Assembly (NCBI GenBank): GCA_946480885.1
Contig: CAMLLK010000012.1
Location: forward strand, 1 to 12,237
Length of the DNA: 12,237 nt
Direction of reading: 5' to 3'
Source of the DNA: an uncultured Thermoproteales archaeon
Lineage (GTDB): Archaea; Thermoproteota; Thermoprotei; Thermoproteales; Thermoproteaceae
Part shown: positions 6,272 to 12,237 of the stretch, in pieces
How positions within the stretch are numbered: position 1 is the first letter of the stretch
How the letters are laid out: each line of letters opens with the position of its first letter
Made by a program: the position numbers and the translations under genes
The notes under the pieces: generated by a model
Database searches by the model: none
Told to the model about the DNA's origin: nothing
What the model saw: the letters and a program-made list of their open reading frames with translations, nothing else

Positions 6272-6664
6272 ATGCTAAGTGGAGAATTCGCGTCAAAGCC
6301 AGTGAAGACAATAACTCCAGACAAGACGATAGAAGAGGCGGCTCAGATAATGACGCAATACAACATAGGGGCGCTGGTGTTAGTAGATAGTAAAAACCCG
6401 AATAAGCCCATTGGAATAGTAGGCGAGAGAGATATAGTAAAAGCAACGGCTTTGAAAATATCTCCATACGCCACAGTGGACAAAATAGCTACAATGCATA
6501 GACTAGTCACAGTAAGAGAAGACGAGCCGGCGGAGGCGGCTTTAGAAAAAATGTTAAAGCACAACGTGAGGAGAGTAATAGTAGTGGACAAAGATGGGAA
6601 TTTAGTAGGGCTTATTGGAATAAGAGACGTAGTGAGAGAGTTAGATAAATTCTGTAAAAAATAA
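6272..6664 (+). CDS. Stand-alone two-CBS-domain protein
   Basis: The 130-residue protein consists of two CBS domains and little else. The first spans about residues 5-60 (TITPDKTIEEAAQIM, IGIVGERDIV). The second spans about 70-125 (LVTVREDEPAEAALEKML, VGLIGIRDVV). Such Bateman modules bind adenosyl nucleotides or related ligands and sense energy state, often regulating a partner. No partner domain is fused. The gene is divergent from the carotenoid operon and convergent with cydA, one base separating the stops. Its sequence is visibly more A-rich than its neighbours, which may reflect high expression or a different history. The ligand and partner are unknown; a role in regulating either neighbour is only a guess. 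Confidence 0.87.
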   Translation: MLSGEFASKPVKTITPDKTIEEAAQIMTQYNIGALVLVDSKNPNKPIGIVGERDIVKATALKISPYATVDKIATMHRLVTVREDEPAEAALEKMLKHNVRRVIVVDKDGNLVGLIGIRDVVRELDKFCKK

Positions 6665-6665
6665 T

Positions 6666-8240
6666 TTATTCTTTTTTTAACATTTTTAAAAACTTGTCTT
6701 TTCTAGTGGCTATAATATACAAACCAGCCAGGCCGCCCAAATTTACGGCTAGCACTACGGCGTATGCCCAAGTCAAAAAGACGGGGTCTGTGGCGTAGGG
6801 CACAGGCGTCACTACGTCCTCTGGGTACAACAGCCCGTATACTGTCCACGGCTTGCGGCCAGCCTCTCTTACGTACCAGCCCAACACGGCGGGTAACACA
6901 GTGCCGAGGATAGTTAATATAGACAGAGCCAGTAGCCCTCTCCTCTCGCCGCCCAATATTTTGACAATTAGCCCGGCGATTTTGCTAAAGAGCGGGGCTT
7001 TGTAGAAATAGAAGAAGAGTGCCAACGCCGCCAGCCCGCCTAAGATGGCAAAGGCGGTCTTTGTGTAATACGCTGTATGAATAATGGGCATGTACGACGC
7101 GGCTTTTTCTAAATCTGCCAGACAGAGATCTGAAAGCCTCACGCCCTTGATAGAGGTCAAATCTACATACTCCACGGCCAGCCGAACTGTAGAGTTGACC
7201 CCAGCCGCCCTCAACAAGTCGCCTAGCGTCTTGTCGCCGTGTGTCATACACGCCTTTCTAAACTCGTCAAATCCCGGAATAGGTCTGTTGGGGTCTCCAT
7301 ATGCTAGAAAGGCCTTGAGGGGGTCGTACTTCGTCTCGTAGGCGCCCTCCATCAAGGCGAATTTAGTGGGGTTGTACTTAGCCACCACCTCGCCTTGGAA
7401 GTGTGCCACGACAGGCGCCTGGATTATAAACAATACAGTGAAGACAAAGGCCATGGGCTTTACAATTTTTAAATACTTGGCGTCTCTTGACCTATAGTAT
7501 CTATACAGCCAACCCGCCATCACGACGGCTAGCCCAATCAACGCCCCGGCTAATATTGTGTGGGCCGCAGAGACTACGGCGTATGGGCTGTAGAAAATCA
7601 CCATTGGGTCTCTTAGCACTAGACCCACCTCCACCGCCGCGCCGGGCTTCTCTATCATTAATGACAGCGGCTGACCCGTGGCCAAGGCGGCGGCTCGAAG
7701 CGCTAAGAGTTTAGACACCTCTATTTCACTAGGGCCGTAGGGGGGCATAAATGGGTAGAGAGATTGGGGGACCTCCCCCACTCCCCACGGGGCCTGCATC
7801 CAAGAGTTCACAGCCATTATCAAAACGCCTGACATGTAGGCAAAGCCTGCGAATACCGCCAGTAGCGATAGACTCACGGCGGGCCTCACTCTCCCCAGTG
7901 TAACTACGAAAAGTATTAAAAACGCCACTTCGTTAGCGAAGGCGATTAACTCAAGTGCGAGAGGCGCAAAGGCGAAGGTCGCGATGGCGAAGTTAAACCC
8001 AGGCCAGACTTGCACAAGGCCGAACTCTACTAACGTGCCCGTAATTGCCCCCAAGGCAAAGTTGGCGCTTAGGACTGCAGTCATCAACTTCGCCGCTTTT
8101 AAAAAATCGCCGTCTCTAGTCCTCCGCCACATCCATAACACCGCGCCTATGGCCAACGGCAGGCCGTATGTAAATGAGATATAAATGGCGTGGAGGTATA
8201 TCCCAAGGGCACTTAGCCACAGGAGAGGAGTTGTATCCAT
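6666..8240 (-). CDS. cydA: Cytochrome bd quinol oxidase subunit I, no cydB nearby
   Basis: The 524-residue polytopic protein is a CydA homologue. Residues matching known E. coli sites are H17 (like H19), E97 and E104 (like E99/E107) and H227 in SAAHTILAG (like H186). K293 and E298 in NPTKFALME match the quinol-site K252/E257, and E459 in GWYVREAGRKPW matches E445. NSWMQAPWG is also typical. It would oxidise a membrane quinol and reduce O2 with haems b and d. By eye, the second haem b558 ligand (Met393 in E. coli) aligns to a non-Met position in KTAFAILGG, so that site needs a proper alignment. No cydB lies on either side: a glycosyltransferase gene is upstream and the CBS gene is convergent. 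The ATG is supported by a TATA-like box about 24 nt upstream. Confidence 0.9.
   Translation of the reverse strand: MDTTPLLWLSALGIYLHAIYISFTYGLPLAIGAVLWMWRRTRDGDFLKAAKLMTAVLSANFALGAITGTLVEFGLVQVWPGFNFAIATFAFAPLALELIAFANEVAFLILFVVTLGRVRPAVSLSLLAVFAGFAYMSGVLIMAVNSWMQAPWGVGEVPQSLYPFMPPYGPSEIEVSKLLALRAAALATGQPLSLMIEKPGAAVEVGLVLRDPMVIFYSPYAVVSAAHTILAGALIGLAVVMAGWLYRYYRSRDAKYLKIVKPMAFVFTVLFIIQAPVVAHFQGEVVAKYNPTKFALMEGAYETKYDPLKAFLAYGDPNRPIPGFDEFRKACMTHGDKTLGDLLRAAGVNSTVRLAVEYVDLTSIKGVRLSDLCLADLEKAASYMPIIHTAYYTKTAFAILGGLAALALFFYFYKAPLFSKIAGLIVKILGGERRGLLALSILTILGTVLPAVLGWYVREAGRKPWTVYGLLYPEDVVTPVPYATDPVFLTWAYAVVLAVNLGGLAGLYIIATRKDKFLKMLKKE
6672..6678 (+). terminator. Oligo-T terminator after the CBS gene
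   Basis: A run of seven T (6672-6678) starts 8 nt after the CBS stop, with a further T run just beyond, as expected for archaeal termination. It lies within the 3' end of the convergent cydA gene. Confidence 0.4.
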
Positions 8241-8260
8241 GTGCTAATGTCGATTATTAG

Positions 8261-8267
8261 CTAAAAA
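8261..8267 (-). promoter_or_regulatory. TATA-like box for cydA
   Basis: Minus-strand TTTTTAG is centred about 24 nt before the cydA ATG. It lies in a 65-nt AT-rich gap after the glycosyltransferase stop, suggesting cydA has its own promoter. Confidence 0.4.
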
Positions 8268-8305
8268 TCTTTTTCTAAATAGAAATGATTTCAGATTAAG
8301 AGATT

Positions 8306-9517
8306 TTAAAACTTTATAAATTTGTCTATATATCTATTTAAATGTTCTATATAGTTGTTAATAGTTAGCCCCGCCGCTCTTCTAGTAGACTGCTGCGAGT
8401 AGTAACTCCACGTCTTTCTATCCGTCAATAATTTCGCTAAGCTCTCCACAGCCTCTTCTGCCGACTGGTAGCCCAAGGCGGCCTCTCCCTCAGCGGCCAA
8501 GTCTGTCCACGCGCCTCCGCTCTTGTGGACTACTGCTGGCAGGCCTCTGGCCATGGCCTCCGCCACTGCTATACCCCAGTGTTCGTTTACTGTGGCGTGG
8601 AGGAAAACTCTCGACTTGTCCATCGCCTTGTTTATATCTCGACGGGGGGCGTCTGGCGTTGTTATAACTACCTCAGCCACTCCAGCCTCCTCTGCTATTT
8701 TTTTCACTTTGTTTAAATAGGCCCTCAAAGTGGGGGTGGCTGCTCCGCCGAAGATGTAGATCTTCGCCCCGGGCACCTCTTTAATTAATCTAGGCGCCAC
8801 TTCTCTCACTACCCAGTCGTAGCGTTTTTCTTGTGAAAACCGGCCCAGCATGACCACCGCCGCCTCTCTCTCTTCAAAAGGCGCTGGGCCCGCCAACACT
8901 TCTACATTCGGCGCGATGGGGGGGTTTAACACATGGGGCCTCTCCCCGTAGACTAACTTCGCCACCTCTGCAGTCCATTTAGAATTTGTAAGCACTAAAT
9001 CCGCCGCGTAGAAGGGATTCCCACGTGAGAAACGGGGCAGCGCCCAGGTGAACAACCGCCAGTATAGACTCATTGGGAATGTTGTATAACGGCTGAAGTA
9101 GGGGTCTTCTCCATAGGCTAGCCCCGTCCCTCTGAACTTGGGGTCTACCACAACCTCAAAGGGGAAGTGTATATACTCTATAATCTTATACCTCCTCCCC
9201 TTTGTCAAAGGTCTATAGGTGACTTCGTCGAGGAATAAGACATCTGCCTTGTACCTCTTCAAGGCCTTCTTCGCCGGGAGCCAGACGAATAGCCTAGCCC
9301 ATAGGCCAAAGGCCCTCGCCTCGAGCGGGAGCGTAACCACTGGGTACTTAGCTAAATCTATGCCGTACCAATCGTTGTATTTCTCCGGCTTGAATTTAAA
9401 CACTCCGCTTAACACAGGCCGCCTGCCCAAGGCCTCGAAGGCGTAGGCCGTCGCAGCGCACACCAACTGCCCTCCCCCAGGAGACCCCCAGTGGTGGTGC
9501 CCCACTACGACAGACAC
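8306..9517 (-). CDS. GT4 glycosyltransferase, ALG11-like
   Basis: The 403-residue protein has the GT-B fold of family 4 glycosyltransferases. The N-terminal Gly-rich acceptor-side loop SPGGGQLVCA lies at about 12-21. The central VVMLGRFSQEKRYDWVVRE leads into the donor domain. The EX7E signature is EHWGIAVAE at 312-320, followed by AMARGLPAVVHKSGG. EHxGI and the HxSGG end resemble ALG11-type alpha-1,2-mannosyltransferases, which extend lipid-linked oligosaccharides for N-glycosylation. A similar role in archaeal glycoprotein or glycolipid assembly is plausible. The substrate is not shown. The GTG start at 9517 follows a palindromic TATA box shared with the divergent NUDIX gene. It has no membrane segments and should be peripheral. 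Confidence 0.84.
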   Translation of the reverse strand: MSVVVGHHHWGSPGGGQLVCAATAYAFEALGRRPVLSGVFKFKPEKYNDWYGIDLAKYPVVTLPLEARAFGLWARLFVWLPAKKALKRYKADVLFLDEVTYRPLTKGRRYKIIEYIHFPFEVVVDPKFRGTGLAYGEDPYFSRYTTFPMSLYWRLFTWALPRFSRGNPFYAADLVLTNSKWTAEVAKLVYGERPHVLNPPIAPNVEVLAGPAPFEEREAAVVMLGRFSQEKRYDWVVREVAPRLIKEVPGAKIYIFGGAATPTLRAYLNKVKKIAEEAGVAEVVITTPDAPRRDINKAMDKSRVFLHATVNEHWGIAVAEAMARGLPAVVHKSGGAWTDLAAEGEAALGYQSAEEAVESLAKLLTDRKTWSYYSQQSTRRAAGLTINNYIEHLNRYIDKFIKF

Positions 9518-9537
9518 AAGACGGGGTGTTGGTTAAT

Positions 9538-9545
9538 ATTTAAAT
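9538..9545. promoter_or_regulatory. Shared palindromic TATA box for divergent genes
   Basis: ATTTAAAT is a perfect palindrome in the 46-nt gap between the GT4 and NUDIX genes. Its centre is about 22 nt from the NUDIX GTG (9564) and about 24 nt from the GT4 GTG (9517). It can therefore direct leaderless transcription both ways. This supports both GTG starts. Confidence 0.6.
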
Positions 9546-9563
9546 CTACTATATGATTGAGAC

Positions 9564-10085
9564 GTGGAGGCGGTCTATAGGACTGAGAGATTTACAATTG
9601 TAAAAAAGCCCAAGCAGGTTGGCGGCGTTGTGGTTTTGAGAGAGTATATCTCCCTCCCCCCAGCTGCCGCCGTCTTGGCCTTGAGGGGAGACAGCGTCGT
9701 ATTTGTTAGACAGCTCAGAGGCGCCTTGGGTAGGTGGACTTTAGAGATCCCAGCCGGCGCCGTGGAGCCGGGGGAATCTCCAGAGGAGGCGGCTGCAAGA
9801 GAGTTGGCTGAGGAGACTGGCTACCGCCCCCTAAGGCTACAGTTTTTACTAGACTTCTACCCCTCCCCCGGCGTCAGCGACGAGTTGATAAAAATATACT
9901 TCACAGACAATGTGGAGAGAGAGGCGGCGCCTGTGAGAGACCTCGGCGAGGTGGGCATGGAGGTGGTGGAGATGTCTATAAAAGAGGCGTTTGAGTTAAT
10001 AGACAGAGGCGTCATTACAGACGGGAAGACAGTGGCGGCGCTTCTATACGCAGAGCGGAGAGGCCTACTGCCGCGCCTAGTCTAA
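9564..10085 (+). CDS. NUDIX hydrolase, ADP-ribose pyrophosphatase-like
   Basis: The 173-residue protein has a complete NUDIX box, G65-x5-E71-x7-R79-E80-L81-x-E83-E84-x-G86-Y87, which binds the catalytic Mg ions. The upstream WTLEIPAGAVEPGE and the downstream LLDFYPSPGVSDE match the ADP-ribose pyrophosphatase subgroup, where the Pro/Ser-Pro segment after the box is typical. It would hydrolyse ADP-ribose or related nucleotide sugars to AMP and sugar phosphate in the cytoplasm. The GTG start is placed by the shared TATA box. The 3' end overlaps the convergent next gene by 9 nt. Other NUDIX substrates cannot be excluded from motifs alone. Confidence 0.88.
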   Translation: MEAVYRTERFTIVKKPKQVGGVVVLREYISLPPAAAVLALRGDSVVFVRQLRGALGRWTLEIPAGAVEPGESPEEAAARELAEETGYRPLRLQFLLDFYPSPGVSDELIKIYFTDNVEREAAPVRDLGEVGMEVVEMSIKEAFELIDRGVITDGKTVAALLYAERRGLLPRLV

Positions 10086-10601
10086 CACCGCTCCGTATAC
10101 TAAATCCACCCCCAGCTCACCTGCCCTCTCCACAGTCTCTCTGTCTACATTCACCGCCACGAAAATCCGCCTCTTAGCCTCCACGCCCATGTTTACTTCA
10201 AAAGCTCTACACTTTAACACAAACCACTCTAAGTCCTCAAGGTCTGCTATGTGTCTAGTCTCGAGGAGGTACACCCCGCCTCCCGCCCTCACCACGTCTA
10301 GATAGAATACGTACCCCCTTCTCAAAACACCCGCCTGGTCCACTACTTTCACTCTCTCCACAGCCTCCACAGAGACTCCCAGCCGCTCTAAAACGTCTCG
10401 GTGTATTGACAAAATAGTCTGTCTTAAATCTCTCTGTATTTTTTTCCACATAGACGCCACCATGAAGCTGTACCTCATAGCCCTATTGTTCAACTCCCCC
10501 ACCACCGCGCCGAATTCTCTAAGGGCGTTGCGACACCACGACATAAACTCCACACATTCTTTCAAAACTTGGCACTCACTAGACACACCGCGCTCCTCCA
10601 C
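10077..10601 (-). CDS. PD-(D/E)XK nuclease-like protein with altered active-site Lys
   Basis: The 174-residue protein has a helical, possibly coiled-coil N-terminal half (about 12-70). The C-terminal alpha/beta domain resembles archaeal PD-(D/E)XK-like proteins of the DUF3782 type. D102 lies in the strand FYLDVV and E114 in YLLETRH. The helix DLEWFVLKCRAFE is followed by RRIFVAVNV and ELGVDLVYG. In active members the second motif is E-x-K; here it reads E-T-R, so the catalytic Lys is Arg. The domain may have lost cleavage activity or act in binding. The GTG at 10601 lies about 24 nt after a TATATA box, which supports the start. It converges on the NUDIX gene with a 9-nt overlap. The family call is moderate and the cellular role unknown. 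Confidence 0.65.
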   Translation of the reverse strand: MEERGVSSECQVLKECVEFMSWCRNALREFGAVVGELNNRAMRYSFMVASMWKKIQRDLRQTILSIHRDVLERLGVSVEAVERVKVVDQAGVLRRGYVFYLDVVRAGGGVYLLETRHIADLEDLEWFVLKCRAFEVNMGVEAKRRIFVAVNVDRETVERAGELGVDLVYGAVLD

Positions 10602-10622
10602 ACGAGGCGACAGCTATTTCAA

Positions 10623-10628
10623 TATATA
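10623..10628 (-). promoter_or_regulatory. TATA box for the PD-(D/E)XK-like gene
   Basis: TATATA is centred about 24 nt upstream of the GTG at 10601 on the minus strand, consistent with a leaderless transcript. Confidence 0.55.
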
Positions 10629-10697
10629 CAATTGGCAAAAAACTTCTACACTAGTTTTAAAAACACGCCGTGGCGTTCTTTGTGACCACCCCGCGCG

Positions 10698-11147
10698 TTA
10701 GGAGTCGCCGCAGAGGTGGTGCCTTAGGCCGGGCGCTATTTCAATTAACAGTCTTCTAGCCTCTGGCATTTCGGCGTTTACTACTAGCCAGCCTGTGAGG
10801 TCTATGGCGTTGCGGGGGGCGTAGTTTGTCTTCGCCACCTCTCTCAACACAGTCTTGAGGTCGTCTATTGACTCTACGCCTAGCCGCTTGGCTATTAGCC
10901 GCTCCGCCACGGTGGAGCCGGATGTGTATAGCTTAAACAAGGCTAGTAGTGTGGCTCTACACCTACGCCCCCGACCTCCGCCAAGGCACTCGACATAGCC
11001 CTCTTTCTCCAATCTGTTAATAGTTCTATAGACGTAGTTGGGGTATTGGTTGAGGAGTCTCATTACTCTATAGCGCGTGGCCCCAACGCCCCCCCGCGCC
11101 TCTTCGTAGGCTAAAAGCGTCAGGACATACGCGGCGACGGGGTCCAT
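10698..11147 (-). CDS. Winged-helix transcriptional regulator
   Basis: The 149-residue protein has an N-terminal winged helix-turn-helix (about 4-66). A first helix (DPVAAYVLTLLAYEEA) leads to RYRVMRLLN, then a recognition-like helix YVYRTINRLEKEGYVE and a basic wing GGGRGRRCRA. A mostly helical C-terminal part follows, with no recognised ligand domain. ATG 11147 is preferred to an upstream in-frame start at 11198 because a TTTTTTAA box lies about 25 nt before it and the longer form would run through that promoter. It sits just downstream of the interrupted linker-protein gene on the same strand but has its own promoter. Targets are unknown. No effector site could be identified. Confidence 0.72.
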   Translation of the reverse strand: MDPVAAYVLTLLAYEEARGGVGATRYRVMRLLNQYPNYVYRTINRLEKEGYVECLGGGRGRRCRATLLALFKLYTSGSTVAERLIAKRLGVESIDDLKTVLREVAKTNYAPRNAIDLTGWLVVNAEMPEARRLLIEIAPGLRHHLCGDS

Positions 11148-11167
11148 GGAGTAGGGGAAGGCTCTTG

Positions 11168-11178
11168 TTAAAAAATAA
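11168..11178 (-). promoter_or_regulatory. TATA box for the winged-helix regulator
   Basis: The A/T-rich run (minus-strand CTTATTTTTTAA) is centred about 25 nt before ATG 11147. This places the start there rather than at the longer reading. Confidence 0.5.
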
Positions 11179-11182
11179 GTGC

Positions 11183-11206
11183 AAAAAAATTGATACAAAA
11201 AGGGGG
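11183..11206 (-). terminator. Oligo-T terminator after the interrupted gene
   Basis: On the minus strand, two T runs, one of them seven T (11183-11189), follow the final TAA at 11211-11209. This is a normal archaeal termination pattern. It suggests that the upstream interrupted gene formed one transcription unit ending here. Confidence 0.45.
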
Positions 11207-11208
11207 TT

Positions 11209-12030
11209 TTACGGAGGCGGCAGGTAGATTCTTAACAAATTGACGTGTTCGTCTGTCAGTGGGACTCTGCAGTAGGTGTTTAGCCTGATAGAGGTGCCGT
11301 TTATCTCTACTCTGTGGAATAGGAACTCCTTTCTCTAGAGGTCTGCTGTAAATAACCGAACCTCTCTCACTTTAGTCAAGTACTCTCTCAAGGCGGGGTC
11401 TTCTAGCACTGTCTGGAGGCGGTTCGTGGCGAGGAATATTCTGACATGTATCAACAAGGCGCCGTCGTACCCCTCAGCCGCCAGAGCCTCTAGTGTCTTT
11501 TTTGTAATATTAGCCACATATCTATGGCTCTGCTCGCCGCCGTATACAATATACACGGCCTCGGCGCCGAATTCTTTAATCCTCCTCGCCACCTCTCGCT
11601 CTCTGCCCGGCTCGTAGACAAAGATTTTAGCCACGCCGTCTCTGTACCCAGCCTCGTTGTTAATAAATGAAGTAGCTGTAGCAGCGGCGAGAGAGCTACA
11701 AATTCTATCAGGCACGGTGACCAAGGCCACTTTCTGATAGCCATTTAGTAACGTCCTACCTACCAAAACGCCTGTCAACGACCTGAGGTATATCTCCTCA
11801 TCTAGAGAGGCCCTACTGGCTGCATCTTGAGGAGTCTGTTACGGCGGAGTCGTAGCCGGCGTTTGCTGAGCCGTGGGCTGTTGAGGCTGCGGCGTCTGTT
11901 GAGGCTGCTGCGGCGCGGGCTCTGGTGTTGTGGAAGTGGCTTGCGTCGGCGATGTGGCCACTATTGCTGCTATAGCCGCAATTGCCAATACTGCCACAAT
12001 GCCGGCTATTATGTATTTGTTTGGTGCCAT
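11209..12030 (-). pseudogene. Membrane-anchored Pro/Gln-linker protein gene with two in-frame stops
   Basis: One minus-strand frame runs 274 codons without any frameshift but with internal stops TAA (11841-11839) and TAG (11337-11335). The first part (63 residues from ATG 12030) has a signal or membrane segment (about 7-25) and a Pro/Gln linker with PQQTP-type units. After the TAA the frame continues QTPQDAAS, still linker-like, into an alpha/beta-looking domain (LDEEIYLRS, VALVTVPDR, AKIFVYEPGRE, AEAVYIVYGGEQ, ALLIHVRIFL). After the TAG come 41 more residues (EFLFHRVEINGTSIRLN, PLTDEHVNLLRIYLPPP). Promoter and terminator are both present. I do not recognise the domain; an extracytoplasmic location is inferred. 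It may be a recent pseudogene, a readthrough gene or contain sequence errors. The middle piece alone (TTG 11778) would lack its first helix. Confidence 0.7.
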
Positions 12031-12047
12031 GGCTCTCTTTCGTTTTG

Positions 12048-12057
12048 TAAATATATA
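12048..12057 (-). promoter_or_regulatory. TATA box for the interrupted gene
   Basis: Minus-strand TATATATTTA is centred about 22 nt before the ATG at 12030. It supports that start over an in-frame ATG at 12084, which lies upstream of the box. Confidence 0.55.
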
Positions 12058-12158
12058 CCTATCTATAATTATAGTATTGTCCATACAGAAATTTTTAAAA
12101 AATCTAATCGGGTATATTATACTCTTTACAATAATCTTGGGTAATAGAGACGTTGTTT

Positions 12159-12237
12159 CTACACTGGCGGCAGTGTCGTAACGGCCGCTGGTCTGACGAT
12201 GGGTCTTTTAACTAGCCGGTGGGGGGCTGGCAGCCGG
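12159..12237 (-). CDS. Possible 3' end of a gene cut by the right edge
   Basis: A minus-strand frame open from the window edge to a TAG at 12161-12159 gives 25 residues, ending KRPIVRPAAVTTLPPV. The Pro/Arg-rich tail and the following AT-rich gap make a truncated gene end possible. The piece is too short for a family call, and chance openness cannot be excluded. Confidence 0.25.
   Translation of the reverse strand, partial: RLPAPHRLVKRPIVRPAAVTTLPPV

Noticed and set aside
11827..12144. A plus-strand Arg/Leu-rich frame opposite the interrupted gene
   Set aside because: The Arg/Leu repeats are the antisense reading of the Pro/Gln linker, so it is an artefact of that repeat.
12180..12237. A tRNA or C/D-box RNA at the right edge
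   Set aside because: GC-rich self-complementary pieces are present (GCCGG, GGCTGGCAGCC), but no cloverleaf, T-loop or box C/D pair could be assembled.
1..12237. CRISPR arrays or insertion sequences
   Set aside because: No regularly spaced repeats, transposase motifs or terminal inverted repeats with target duplications were seen.

Overview
The window looks like draft chromosomal sequence from a hyperthermophilic crenarchaeon of the order Thermoproteales, most likely Pyrobaculum or a close relative. This rests on codon style (frequent AGG/AGA, CTA, ATA), frequent GTG starts, and first genes that begin about 22-25 nt after an A/T-rich TATA box with no room for a leader. The gene set also fits: SPFH protein, UbiA-type lycopene elongase, stand-alone CydA, ALG11-like glycosyltransferase and archaeal winged-helix proteins. 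The genus is an inference from style, not from a marker gene. The first 12 bases match the end of the common Illumina adapter, so the left end is a contig edge.

Layout, left to right. Bases 1-223 hold the adapter remnant, no convincing gene, and half of an inverted repeat whose other half overlaps the start of the next gene. At 224-1545 (+) a membrane SPFH/prohibitin-like protein is coupled by a 4-nt overlap to a small membrane-anchored winged-helix protein. At 1538-2175 lie two gene remnants, both lacking their 5' parts: a short minus-strand C-terminal piece (perhaps MBL-fold) and the C-terminal part of an alkaline-phosphatase-superfamily phosphodiesterase. At 6106-2229 (-) is a tightly overlapped four-gene carotenoid operon: phytoene desaturase (crtI), phytoene synthase (crtB), UbiA-type lycopene elongase and a membrane GT2 glycosyltransferase. 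An unusually AT-rich divergent promoter region separates it from a two-CBS-domain protein (6272-6664, +). A cytochrome bd subunit I gene without cydB follows (8240-6666, -), then an ALG11-like GT4 glycosyltransferase (9517-8306, -). The GT4 gene shares a palindromic TATA box with a divergent ADP-ribose pyrophosphatase-like NUDIX gene (9564-10085, +). Next come a PD-(D/E)XK-like protein with an altered active-site Lys (10601-10077, -) and a winged-helix regulator (11147-10698, -). Last is a membrane-anchored, Pro/Gln-linker protein whose single frame carries two internal stops (12030-11209, -). The right edge may hold the tail of one more minus-strand gene.

How the genes work together. The carotenoid operon can be read as a pathway: GGPP to phytoene (CrtB), phytoene to lycopene (CrtI), prenyl addition to the lycopene ends (UbiA), then possibly sugar transfer (GT2). 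No cyclase is present, so an acyclic, elongated, glycosylated membrane carotenoid is predicted. The SPFH protein, carotenoid operon, CydA and the linker protein all concern the cell envelope, but nothing in the sequence shows that they form one system. The strongest candidates for something undescribed are the glycosylated-carotenoid operon, the SPFH/winged-helix pair, and the gene with two in-frame stops, one of which sits exactly at a Gln position of a PQQTP linker repeat.
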